Part shown: positions 17,174-24,704 of the stretch, one piece after another
How the letters are laid out: every line of letters begins with the position of its first letter
How positions within the stretch are numbered: the stretch's first letter is position 1
NCBI GenBank assembly: GCA_002483445.1
Contig: DLHY01000101.1
Location: 48,516-112,515, forward strand
Length of the DNA: 64,000 bases
From: Blastocatellia bacterium UBA7656
Lineage (GTDB): Bacteria; Acidobacteriota; Blastocatellia; UBA7656
Reading direction: 5' to 3'
Translations under genes and position numbers: made by a program
Notes under the pieces: model-generated
Told to the model about the DNA's origin: nothing
Database searches by the model: none
The model's input: only the letters and a program-made list of their open reading frames with translations

Positions 17174-18673
17174 TCAATCTCGCGCGGGGGCGCGCAGGTT
17201 TTGAAGATTCTCTTCGAAACCTGCGCAGATAATTTTCAGCGCCTTGATCCGCGCGAATTTCTTGTCATTGGCTTCGATCAGATGCCAGGGCGCGAACTCT
17301 GTCCAGGTGCGGGCGAGCATCTCGTTTGCCGCCAGTTCGTAGTCGTGCCACTTCTCGCGGTTGCGCAGGTCTTCCGGGGTGATTTTATAGTGCTTGTATG
17401 GAGTCAATTGCCTCGCCTCGAATCGGCGCAGTTGCTCATCCATATCGATATGCACCCAGAACTTCAGCAACAGGATGCCGTGTTCGCGAAGCTGCTGCTC
17501 GAAGTCTACGATCTCTGAATAAGCGCGCTGCCACTCCGATTCGGTTGCAAACCCTTCGACGCGCTCAACGAGTACGCGACCATACCACGTGCGATCAAAT
17601 ATGGTCACTCGTCCGGCGCGCGGAATATGTCGCCAGAAGCGCCAGAGGTAATGATGAGCGCGCTCTTCATCCGTCGGCGCGGCGATGGGGATGACCTGGT
17701 AATCGCGCGCATCCATAGCCGCAGTGGCTCGACGAATGATGCCTCCCTTCCCGGCAGCGTCCCAGCCTTCGAAGAGCAGTATGGCCGAACGACGGCGCTC
17801 TTTGGCTTCTCTTGAGAGCAGGTTGAGGCGACCCTGATATTTTTCCAGAAGCTTTTTGTACTTCGCATCTGTCAGACTCTCAGAAAGATCGAGCGTGTCG
17901 AGGAGGGTGTAAGGGTCTTCCTGAGCGCGCGGCGGAGCGGCAATCGCGATCCGTGTCGCATTATTCTCTGCGAGGCGTTTCGAGATCAGATTCAGAATGT
18001 GATTGCCGACCGTGATGCTGCGGTATCTCTCGTCCGTGCCTTCGATGATTATCCAGGGCGATGTGCCTGTGCTTGTGGTGCGGAGGGCGCGCTCCGAGAC
18101 GCCGCGAAACTTATCGTAGAGCTTGAAGTGCTTCCAGTCTGTTTTAGTCACTCGCCATCGGGTTGACGAATTTTTCACCAGCCCTCGCAGGCGTTTCTGT
18201 TGAGCCTGTTTGCTGAGATGAAACCAGAACTTGATTATCAGCGCGCCGTCATCCGTGAGAGTCTTCTCAAAGGCGTTGATCTGCGCGAGAGCCGAATCGA
18301 GGTCTGCTATTTCCGTCACTCCATAAACGCAATCGATGATGGGTCGTGTGTACCATGAGCCGAAGAAGATGCCTATTCGACCGCGGGGCGGAAGCACGCG
18401 CCAGAATCGCCATGCTTGGGGTCGCTCGCGTTCTTCGTCAGTAGGCGGGCCGAAGGCATGGGTTTGCAGGTAGCGGGCATCCATCCATTCATGCAGAAGG
18501 TTGATGGTTTCGCTCTTGCCTGCGCCGTCGACGCCCCCGATGATGATGATGACGGGGAAAGATGCCTGCTTGAGGTCTTCCTGAACTTCAAGGAGTTGGG
18601 TTCGCAGTAAGGGTTCCTGCGCGTCATACTCCTTTTTGCTCAACGTGCGACCGAGTTCTGCGGTTTCAAACAT
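17174..18673 (-). CDS. pap: Polyphosphate:AMP phosphotransferase (tandem PPK2 domains)
   Basis: 499 residues, the usual length for the two-domain PPK2 class. Domain 1 has Walker A 'GGVDGAGKS' (residues 46-54) and 'FGPPTDEERERPQAWRFW', then 'IGIFFGSWYTRPI' where a functional domain usually has D-R-S-W-Y. Domain 2 has 'FEGWDAAGKGG' (~residues 303-313), 'APTDEERAHHYLWRFW' and the intact 'IFDRTWYGRVLVERVEGF'. The altered FGSWY in domain 1 and intact DRTWY in domain 2 suggest that only the second domain is catalytic, as known for this class. It transfers phosphate from polyphosphate to AMP, giving ADP, in the cytoplasm. Monocistronic. Confidence 0.92.
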   Translation of the reverse strand: MFETAELGRTLSKKEYDAQEPLLRTQLLEVQEDLKQASFPVIIIIGGVDGAGKSETINLLHEWMDARYLQTHAFGPPTDEERERPQAWRFWRVLPPRGRIGIFFGSWYTRPIIDCVYGVTEIADLDSALAQINAFEKTLTDDGALIIKFWFHLSKQAQQKRLRGLVKNSSTRWRVTKTDWKHFKLYDKFRGVSERALRTTSTGTSPWIIIEGTDERYRSITVGNHILNLISKRLAENNATRIAIAAPPRAQEDPYTLLDTLDLSESLTDAKYKKLLEKYQGRLNLLSREAKERRRSAILLFEGWDAAGKGGIIRRATAAMDARDYQVIPIAAPTDEERAHHYLWRFWRHIPRAGRVTIFDRTWYGRVLVERVEGFATESEWQRAYSEIVDFEQQLREHGILLLKFWVHIDMDEQLRRFEARQLTPYKHYKITPEDLRNREKWHDYELAANEMLARTWTEFAPWHLIEANDKKFARIKALKIICAGFEENLQNLRAPARD

Positions 18674-18909
18674 AGCCTGTGGAATTTACTCTTCATTGAT
18701 CGGCATCACAACTGCATACGCGGATATTTATGCGTGCTGAAAGCCGCGAAACTGTACGGCGCTCAGTCAATCGCAGGAACTCTCTTCTGCCAATGCACAT
18801 ACTTGACCTCAAGTGAAAATGTTTTTCTGGATTAGCGGATCGAGCCGGAAGCCTATCATGCAATCGCCTGAACCGCATCCAGGGATCAGCTATTCTCGGT
18901 TTAGAAAAA
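18674..18909. other. Intergenic region between pap and transposase remnant
   Basis: No supported gene, strong promoter or terminator was seen in these 236 bp. The region probably contains the uncharacterised downstream edge of the insertion-sequence remnant; no clear terminal inverted repeat was found. Confidence 0.4.
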
Positions 18910-19554
18910 TCATTTGAGTTCTATGCCATATAAATAGGCCATCCGGCGATACAAGGCGCTCATCGAGCGAAACAATAGGACTTTGAACAAACTCCGCAGA
19001 CTTTCCCATAGCTTGGCTTTTGTCCGCAAGCCCGCGCGAACTTGTCGAAATAGTTGCCAGCATCGCTGCATCATTTGGTCTACACTCAAGGCCAGCATCA
19101 TCAGCACTGCCAGGACTGTCGCCAGATTCTGTACTCCGTGTCCGTAGTTGCGCTCAAAATGATACCCCTGATTCTTCAGCGTATTGAACGTCTCGTTCTC
19201 AATCTTCCAACGCCCGCTCCCCGCTCTCATCACCCGCTCGACCGTCGAAGCTCGCAGTGGCAGGTTTGTGATCCAACTCCACCGCGTCACTTTCCCTTCT
19301 TTGTCTCTCTGCTCATAGATCAGGTAGTTGACTTTTACATCCACCGCGCTCTCGCACAAGCAAAGCTCGGTCGTCCATCTGAAGTAATGCTCCAATCCCT
19401 TCGAGTCGGTCCGTCTCATTTCTTTGACCTGCCCGCTCCTACGGCGTCCTTCAAACTGTTTCTCCAGGCTTTTATGTGAATCTGGCTTGACGTTGAGAAC
19501 ATATTTCCAGCCGTAGCCAGTAATTTTGCGAAATTGCGTTGATGCTTGCGGCAT
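18910..19554 (-). pseudogene. DDE transposase C-terminal fragment (IS4-superfamily-like)
   Basis: An open frame of 214 residues carries the C-terminal part of a DDE transposase: 'NYLIYEQRDKEGKVTRWSWITNLPL', 'GSGRWKIENETFNTLKNQGYHFERNYGHG' in two overlapping stretches, with the conserved R-W-K-I-E and K residues of the third catalytic segment. The N-terminal half, including the first two catalytic Asp residues, is absent; the frame opens at an internal residue and the sequence upstream has no transposase reading. No terminal inverted repeats were found. It is a decayed insertion sequence, unlikely to be active. Confidence 0.78.
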
Positions 19555-19670
19555 GGTCGGGACACAGCGATATAATAAGCCTTCTTATCCGAGCCGGGGC
19601 TGATGTCAACGCGAAGGGAAGGCCGTTAGGTTGAACAGCCCTTCACTCCGCACTGTTGGGATTTTTCAAA

Positions 19671-20558
19671 TCACTCGCCCGACGGCGATGAATCAACCGT
19701 CGGCGCGGCTTTGACTGTAGTGTTGAAGAGATGCTGGCGGTGAAGCAGGGCGGTGAACTGCGCGCCGAAGAGCATGATGTTGCTTGAAAAATAAATCCAC
19801 GAAAGCACTGCTACTCCCGCGCCTATCGAGCCGTAAAGCACATCGTATTCGAAATATGGAATCAGGAAGGCGAATCCGAATTTCGCCCCTTCCCACATCA
19901 CCCCGGCAAGGATGGCTCCGGGCAGCGCCTCTCTCATAGACACTTTCGTATTCGGCAGCCATTTGTAGAGCAGGGTGAAAAGAGAGATCGTCATCGCTGT
20001 ACTCACCGCTATGAAAACCAACTGCCACGCATATCCTGAAAGCGAGGCGAACGTTTCGCCCAGATTCAAAGGTATATTGTCAGCCAGAGCGCGGATCGCT
20101 GAAACGCTTGCGGTGAAAAGCGAGAGCAACATGAGCAGCAGAAAAACAATACTCATCACTGCGAAGTTCACTGCGCGGCCATGCAGAAACGAGCGCGGCG
20201 AGGTTCCCCATATTCGGTTGAGAGCTTTTTCAATGACAGTGAACATCCACGACGCGGCCCATAGCACTACGACGATACAACTGATGATGAGGCCGCTGCT
20301 GAGATTGTAAATCGAATCGAGGTTTCTTCGGACGAAAGTGTGAGAGCCGGGAAGAAATTCAAGCACCTTGCCGATGATATATTTTTCTACCGCTTCAGGC
20401 CCGAGTACGTGATTGCTCCCTACGAGCAGCAGCAGCAGTGACGGAAACAGGGCCAGCATCGAAAAGTAAGAGACGGCTGCCGCGGCAGTCGTCAGGTCGT
20501 TGTCCATAAACGACGTGAAACTTCGTGTGAGTGTTTTCCATCTCGAAGATATGGTCAT
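19671..20558 (-). CDS. YihY/BrkB-family inner-membrane protein
   Basis: 295 residues. It begins 'RSFTSFMDNDLTTAAAAVSYFSMLALFPSLLLLL', the conserved first helix of the family, followed by five more hydrophobic segments ('LIISCIVVVLWAASWMFTVIEKALNRIW', 'FAVMSIVFLLLMLLSLFT', 'LAGVMWEGAKFGFAFLI', 'LYGSIGAGVAVLSWIYFSSNIMLFGAQFTALL' in parts), six TM segments in all. The polar L/Y-G-S-x-G and 'WIYxSSxIxLxGAEF'-like segments are family hallmarks. Function in the family is unsettled (once misnamed RNase BN). No SD is obvious. Single gene facing a transposase remnant. Confidence 0.88.
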   Translation of the reverse strand: MTISSRWKTLTRSFTSFMDNDLTTAAAAVSYFSMLALFPSLLLLLVGSNHVLGPEAVEKYIIGKVLEFLPGSHTFVRRNLDSIYNLSSGLIISCIVVVLWAASWMFTVIEKALNRIWGTSPRSFLHGRAVNFAVMSIVFLLLMLLSLFTASVSAIRALADNIPLNLGETFASLSGYAWQLVFIAVSTAMTISLFTLLYKWLPNTKVSMREALPGAILAGVMWEGAKFGFAFLIPYFEYDVLYGSIGAGVAVLSWIYFSSNIMLFGAQFTALLHRQHLFNTTVKAAPTVDSSPSGE

Positions 20559-20672
20559 AATTTTCGATCAGCGCATTGACAACTTGCGCACGACACATTC
20601 TAAGAGTCGCGCCACTCAAAGGCAAAGGCGCGCTGGCTCTTCACCACCGAGGCAGGTAGAATCTCACGCTCT

Positions 20673-21803
20673 ATGATTGCCTGCGACATCTGTATCATCG
20701 GCGCGGGAGTGATGGGAGCATCGGCGGCCTCGGAGGTTGCGCGATGCGGCGCGACAGTCGTTTTGATCGATCAGGCCGCTTTGCCAAACCCTCTTGCCGC
20801 ATCCGTGGATCATTCGAAAGTTTTTCGATTCTCTTACCCCGACCCTCTCTATGTCCGCATGGCCGTCGATGCGCTTCGACTCTGGCGCGCGCTCGAAGAA
20901 GAAACCGAAACCCGCCTGCTCACCGAAACAGGACTGCTGCTGATAGGCCGCGATCAGCCGTCATTTGAAACCCGTTGCCGCGACGCGCTTCGCTCACTCG
21001 ATCTCGAAGCTGAAATGCTCGACTCGGACGAAACCACGCAAAGATTCCCGCAATTCGACAAAGAAGCTTTCCGCTATAGCATACTCGATCCGAGCGGAGC
21101 GATTCTTCATGCGGAAAAGTCTCTGCGATCCCTGATCGATGCGGCGCGGCGGCTGGGCGTGGGCGTGATAGAAAACGAACGAGTGACCGAGATCAGAGAG
21201 GGCGAAGTTATCACCCACCGAGGAACCCGCGTAGTGTGCGGGAAAACGATGGTGGCTTCAGGCCCGTGGACGCGACGGCTTCTGCCTGAACTCGCCGACA
21301 AACTTTTCACCACGCGACAGGAAGTGTTTTATTTCGAGCCTCGGCAATCAGACGATTATCAAATCGGAAAGTTTCCCATATTCATCGAGCTTGGCAGCGG
21401 CTTCTATGGCTTCCCTGTCCATCACCGGGGCGCGATGAAAATCGCCAATCACAACAAAGGCGAACTGATCGATGCTGACGTGATCGATGAGACGATCAGC
21501 GAAAAATCCATAGAGCATTGCCGCGCATTTTTCGCTGAGTTCATTCCCGGACTTGCCAGCGCGCGCCTTCGAGAAACCCGAGTGTGCATATACAACAACA
21601 CGGCGGACGACGACTTCATAATCGACTGGCACCCGGATTTGAGAACCGTTTTGATAGCGACCGGGTTTTCAGGCCACGGTTTCAAATTCAGTCCGCTCAT
21701 CGGGCGCATAGCCGCGGACATGCTCACAAGCGGAACGACTTCTTACCCGTCAGACCGCTTCTCACTTGCTCGATTCGAGGAGTCTGGTGGCACAATCTGT
21801 TAG
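20673..21803 (+). CDS. SolA/MSOX-like flavin-dependent N-methyl amino-acid oxidase
   Basis: 376 residues. The N-terminal Rossmann motif is 'CIIGAGVMGASAASEVARCG' (G10, G12, G15), and 'DHSKVFRFSY' follows as in monomeric sarcosine oxidase and N-methyltryptophan oxidase. Near the C-terminus 'RVCIYNNTADDDFIIDWHP' places Cys305 at the position used for covalent FAD attachment. 'VLIATGFSGHGFKFSPLIG' closes the FAD domain. It would oxidise an N-methyl amino acid to the amino acid, formaldehyde and H2O2; substrate uncertain. The stop codon lies inside hairpin 1 of the repeat at 21787, so the last few residues (GGTIC) are repeat-derived. Confidence 0.86.
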   Translation: MIACDICIIGAGVMGASAASEVARCGATVVLIDQAALPNPLAASVDHSKVFRFSYPDPLYVRMAVDALRLWRALEEETETRLLTETGLLLIGRDQPSFETRCRDALRSLDLEAEMLDSDETTQRFPQFDKEAFRYSILDPSGAILHAEKSLRSLIDAARRLGVGVIENERVTEIREGEVITHRGTRVVCGKTMVASGPWTRRLLPELADKLFTTRQEVFYFEPRQSDDYQIGKFPIFIELGSGFYGFPVHHRGAMKIANHNKGELIDADVIDETISEKSIEHCRAFFAEFIPGLASARLRETRVCIYNNTADDDFIIDWHPDLRTVLIATGFSGHGFKFSPLIGRIAADMLTSGTTSYPSDRFSLARFEESGGTIC

Positions 21804-21859
21804 ATTGTGCGCCCTGAAAGTACGAAATTTGAAGCCACGCAAACTAAAAGTTTGCGCCA
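21787..21859 (+). repeat. Double-hairpin intergenic repeat, copy 2
   Basis: 73 nt, same layout as the copy at 15845. The stems are GCACAATCT/AGATTGTGC and CGCAAAC/GTTTGCG. Relative to copy 1 a G:C pair is replaced by A:T in each stem, keeping pairing. It overlaps the 3' end of the oxidase gene and ends 17 bp before the bicupin start, next to its SD. Confidence 0.8.
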
Positions 21860-21876
21860 CATGAGGAGAAAACCAG

Positions 21877-22650
21877 ATGAATAATCTTTCCGATGGCGCA
21901 GCGGTCATTCACAGCGCAGAGCCCACAGCAACAGAAGGCACGCGCAGGTTTCGCACGCCAATCTCGGCAGCCATGGGAGCTAGAGATATTGCGCAAACAG
22001 TGAGCGTTTACTCACAGGGGATCGCGCCCTCGCGGCGCAATCCCGCAGGCGAAGAAACGCTTTACGTACTGCGCGGCTCAGGTCGTTGCAACATCGGCGG
22101 ACGTCGGTATGCTCTCCGCCCCGGCACCGCCGTTTACATCCCGCCAGCCTCGGCTTACCAGATCGAAAACACGACAGAAGAAGTTATGGAAATAGTGAGC
22201 GTGTGCTGTCCCGAAGAAGCAAATGCAGAAACTGATGTAACTATTATTGAAAGACAGATAGACGACGCGCCCGCGCTCACGGTTCATGAGAGCGAGCGCG
22301 AAACGATTCCGGTGAGCGACAGAGCTTTCAAATATCTCGTCAACAGCGATGTGGGATGCCAGCGCATCACGCAATTTTTGGGAGTCATCCCGCCCGGTCG
22401 CGCTCCGATGCATTATCACGTTTACGAAGAAGCTATCTACATCATCGAAGGCGAAGGGCGCGTTCACACTCAAGGCGAGGGCGCAGATTTTTCTGCGGGG
22501 TCGAGCATCTATCTTCCGCGCGGCGTGCGCCACTCGCTCGAAAACACAGGCGCGACCGCTATCCGACTGCTCGGCGTCTTCCATCCGTCAGGCAGTCCTG
22601 CGGTCGCTTATGAGGATGAGCGGGAGAGTGGAGAGGTAATGAATGGGTGA
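21877..22650 (+). CDS. Bicupin protein (two cupin_2 domains)
   Basis: 257 residues, SD GAGGAG. Cupin 1 (~40-115) has 'GEETLYVLRGSGRCNIGGRRYALRPGTAVYIPPASAYQIEN' in sections but lacks a His-x-His pair. Cupin 2 (~165-245) has the full set 'APMHYHVYEEAIYIIEGEGRV' ... 'IYLPRGVRHSLEN', with HxH, Glu and a third His, so the metal site is probably only in domain 2. No export signal, hence cytoplasmic. It follows the SolA-like oxidase by 73 bp, almost all repeat, and may be cotranscribed. Substrate unknown; related bicupins include quercetinase-type and acid decarboxylase-type enzymes. Confidence 0.82.
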   Translation: MNNLSDGAAVIHSAEPTATEGTRRFRTPISAAMGARDIAQTVSVYSQGIAPSRRNPAGEETLYVLRGSGRCNIGGRRYALRPGTAVYIPPASAYQIENTTEEVMEIVSVCCPEEANAETDVTIIERQIDDAPALTVHESERETIPVSDRAFKYLVNSDVGCQRITQFLGVIPPGRAPMHYHVYEEAIYIIEGEGRVHTQGEGADFSAGSSIYLPRGVRHSLENTGATAIRLLGVFHPSGSPAVAYEDERESGEVMNG

Positions 22651-22651
22651 G

Positions 22652-22717
22652 TGGGGGAATGGGAGAGTGGGAGATGAAGAGCCATTGCTTGCATTCCATC
22701 ATTCTCCCATTCCCCCA
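22652..22717. terminator. Long inverted repeat between convergent genes
   Basis: A perfect 15-bp stem (TGGGGGAATGGGAGA / TCTCCCATTCCCCCA) at 22652-22666 and 22703-22717, loop 36 nt. The left arm is part of a 7-nt-phased run from 22645. Located between the bicupin stop and the SYLF stop, a two-way terminator candidate. Confidence 0.6.
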
Positions 22718-22734
22718 TACTCCCACTCTCTCAT

Positions 22735-23433
22735 TCACTTCTTCCGCGGTGATTCGCGCGAAAGCGCGGCGGCCAGAGCTTTGGCTTCAGCCGGTATAGG
22801 CACCTCGTCGCTGAAGAGAATCACCCGCGCGTCCATCTCCTTGCCATAGAAATCGCGGTTGTCGTCCTTGTCCTGTTTGACTACCGAGCCGTCGAGCGAG
22901 ATTCCGGCAAAAAGTCCTTTGGAGCGTGAGTAGGTTAGTATCTGAGCATCGAGGCGGATGTTCGTTTCAGCCGAAGTGCGGCGACCCACAGGCCCGGCTG
23001 CCGCCGAGGCGTCGCCGCCGATGGTGAACTTGTCGCCGATAAGTTTGTTCATGCCTTCCTTGTTCATAATGAGCATGACGACATCCGTAGACGAGCCGCC
23101 TATCTGAAAGCCGATGTTGCCGCCTTCGACGGTGAGAAAAGAGGGCGCGCTCCAACGCCTGCCCGGACGGCGGCACATGGCCAGACCTTTGCCATAGCGA
23201 GCGCCGACTATGAATGCGCCTTTTTTCAGTCCCGGAACTATGGCGACGCATTCGGCCTTGTCGAGCAGGTCTTCAGGGATGCCTTTATCCGGCGTTTTCA
23301 TGATTTCGCTGAAGACCTGAGTGGCGCGACTGAGGCGCTGCACCTCGTCGGCTCGCTCTTTCCTGTTGGTCTGCGCGGCGGCGGCCGAGACGAGTAGAAG
23401 AATTAAAAGAGAAGATTTCAGTATAAGCTTCAT
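22735..23433 (-). CDS. Exported SYLF-domain (Ysc84-type) lipid-binding protein
   Basis: 232 residues from the ATG at 23433, preceded by GGAGG; a longer open frame upstream has no SD. Residues 1-20 are a signal peptide ('LILKSSLLILLLVSAAAAQ'). Residues ~35-225 are the SYLF domain: 'AECVAIVPGLKKGAFIVGARYGKGLAMCR', 'SAPSFLTVEGGNIGFQIGGSSTDVVMLIMN', 'AAGPVGRRTSAETNIRLDAQILTYSRSKGLFAGISLDGSVV' in parts. The domain binds phosphoinositides in eukaryotes; the bacterial role, probably at the cell envelope, is not settled. Single gene. Confidence 0.9.
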   Translation of the reverse strand: MKLILKSSLLILLLVSAAAAQTNRKERADEVQRLSRATQVFSEIMKTPDKGIPEDLLDKAECVAIVPGLKKGAFIVGARYGKGLAMCRRPGRRWSAPSFLTVEGGNIGFQIGGSSTDVVMLIMNKEGMNKLIGDKFTIGGDASAAAGPVGRRTSAETNIRLDAQILTYSRSKGLFAGISLDGSVVKQDKDDNRDFYGKEMDARVILFSDEVPIPAEAKALAAALSRESPRKK

Positions 23434-23614
23434 GGCTTGAACCTCCGTTTGTTGCTGATGGTTGTGATTTGACGCCGGAGTTTTCCCCGACAAACAGTTC
23501 GTCCGACCCCGCTTGACACGACTTCTCAATAATAGCTAAAGCTTCGGCTCGGTGTCACGTCAGGAGGGAGTTTGAGAGAAGGGGCGAAGACGACACTCAA
23601 GCCGCCTTCGCGGA

Positions 23615-24667
23615 TCACACGAAGTTTACGCTCAAATCTTTTCCGAATCCGAACTGCGGGCGGCGGCGCGACTTGAGAGCTTTGGTTCCGGTCTGCGAAA
23701 GAGCCGTCACCAGCATCGGCAGAGCTATGGTCGGATCGCAAAGCACGTTGACCGTTTTTGCGTCTTTGGCCACCCGGCTCCAGGTCATCGCTTCATCGAA
23801 GCTGCGTCCGGCGTTGACGCTTCCTTCGGGCAGGTCGAGTCCTATCTGAAGCGCGAATTTGTGGCCGCGCATAGTCTGCTTGAGCATAGAAGCGGTCACT
23901 TCAGTCTGATTGACGAAATTGCGAGGCGAGCCGCCCCCGAACAAAACCACGCTGGTGCTGACCGAGCGGGCCATTACATAAGACGCTTCAACCATGTCCT
24001 GAACTATGTCGAACTGGAAGGGATTCTTGCGATTGATGCGCGAAGCAGCTATTCCGACCGTTATGGCCGAGTCGGCCACCGACGGGCAGAAGACCGGCAC
24101 TTTCGCTTTGTAGGCCGAAGTGAGTATGCCGTCTTCGGTGGCTATCTCGGAAAGCTCGCGACCCAAAAGATGCAGAAACTCGCGCGTCGAATAGGGACGC
24201 GCATGATCGAGCGTGTTTGCGAAATTGCCCACCCATTCATCGGCTTCGCGATACTCGTATTCGCTTGCAAGCGTGTCGTGAAAGCGGCCAACCTGCGCGT
24301 CCTGAAGTTCGGCGTCTATCGCGTCGGAAGGAGCCTGATAGTGATAACGGCCCAGAGTTTCGTGCAGGTCGTGAAAGAGATTGGCTCCGCTGCCGACTAT
24401 CACATCGACGAAATGATTCTTTATCAGGTAAGAGATGAGCCGTCGCATACCTGAAGCGACCAGCGCGCCCGAAAGCCCTATGAATATGGTCGAGTTTTCC
24501 GAGAGCATCTCCAGCCACAGATTATGCGCATCGGCCAGCGCGCGAGCCTGAAAGCCCGCGCCCTCCATCTTCGTCAAAAGCCCCGCCACCGAGCGGTCGC
24601 GGTCTATTTGAATGGGGCGTGTGGGAGCGGTCAAAAACTTCGCGCTTTTTTGTTTCCTCATCATCAC
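23615..24667 (-). CDS. Deoxyhypusine-synthase-like protein
   Basis: 350 residues, SD AGAGG about 10 nt before ATG. The Rossmann-like NAD-binding core of the DHS family is visible: 'STIFIGLSGALVASGMRRLISYLI', 'VDVIVGSGANLFHDL', 'VPVFCPSVADSAI', 'SVSTSVVLFGGGSPRNFV', 'SFDEAMTWSRVAKDAKTVNVLCDPTIALPMLV'. In true DHS the catalytic Lys is in a 'G-x-P-K-H-H' motif; here the aligned segment is GGSPRNFV, so that Lys appears to be Arg. Bacteria lack eIF5A, and such homologues are tied to polyamine metabolism. It is 37 nt downstream of speA on the same strand, so a role with arginine-derived polyamines is likely. The exact reaction is unknown. Confidence 0.8.
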   Translation of the reverse strand: MMMRKQKSAKFLTAPTRPIQIDRDRSVAGLLTKMEGAGFQARALADAHNLWLEMLSENSTIFIGLSGALVASGMRRLISYLIKNHFVDVIVGSGANLFHDLHETLGRYHYQAPSDAIDAELQDAQVGRFHDTLASEYEYREADEWVGNFANTLDHARPYSTREFLHLLGRELSEIATEDGILTSAYKAKVPVFCPSVADSAITVGIAASRINRKNPFQFDIVQDMVEASYVMARSVSTSVVLFGGGSPRNFVNQTEVTASMLKQTMRGHKFALQIGLDLPEGSVNAGRSFDEAMTWSRVAKDAKTVNVLCDPTIALPMLVTALSQTGTKALKSRRRPQFGFGKDLSVNFV

Positions 24668-24704
24668 TTGTCAATCCTCTTTTCGCGGCGATGCGCCTTG
24701 CGCA

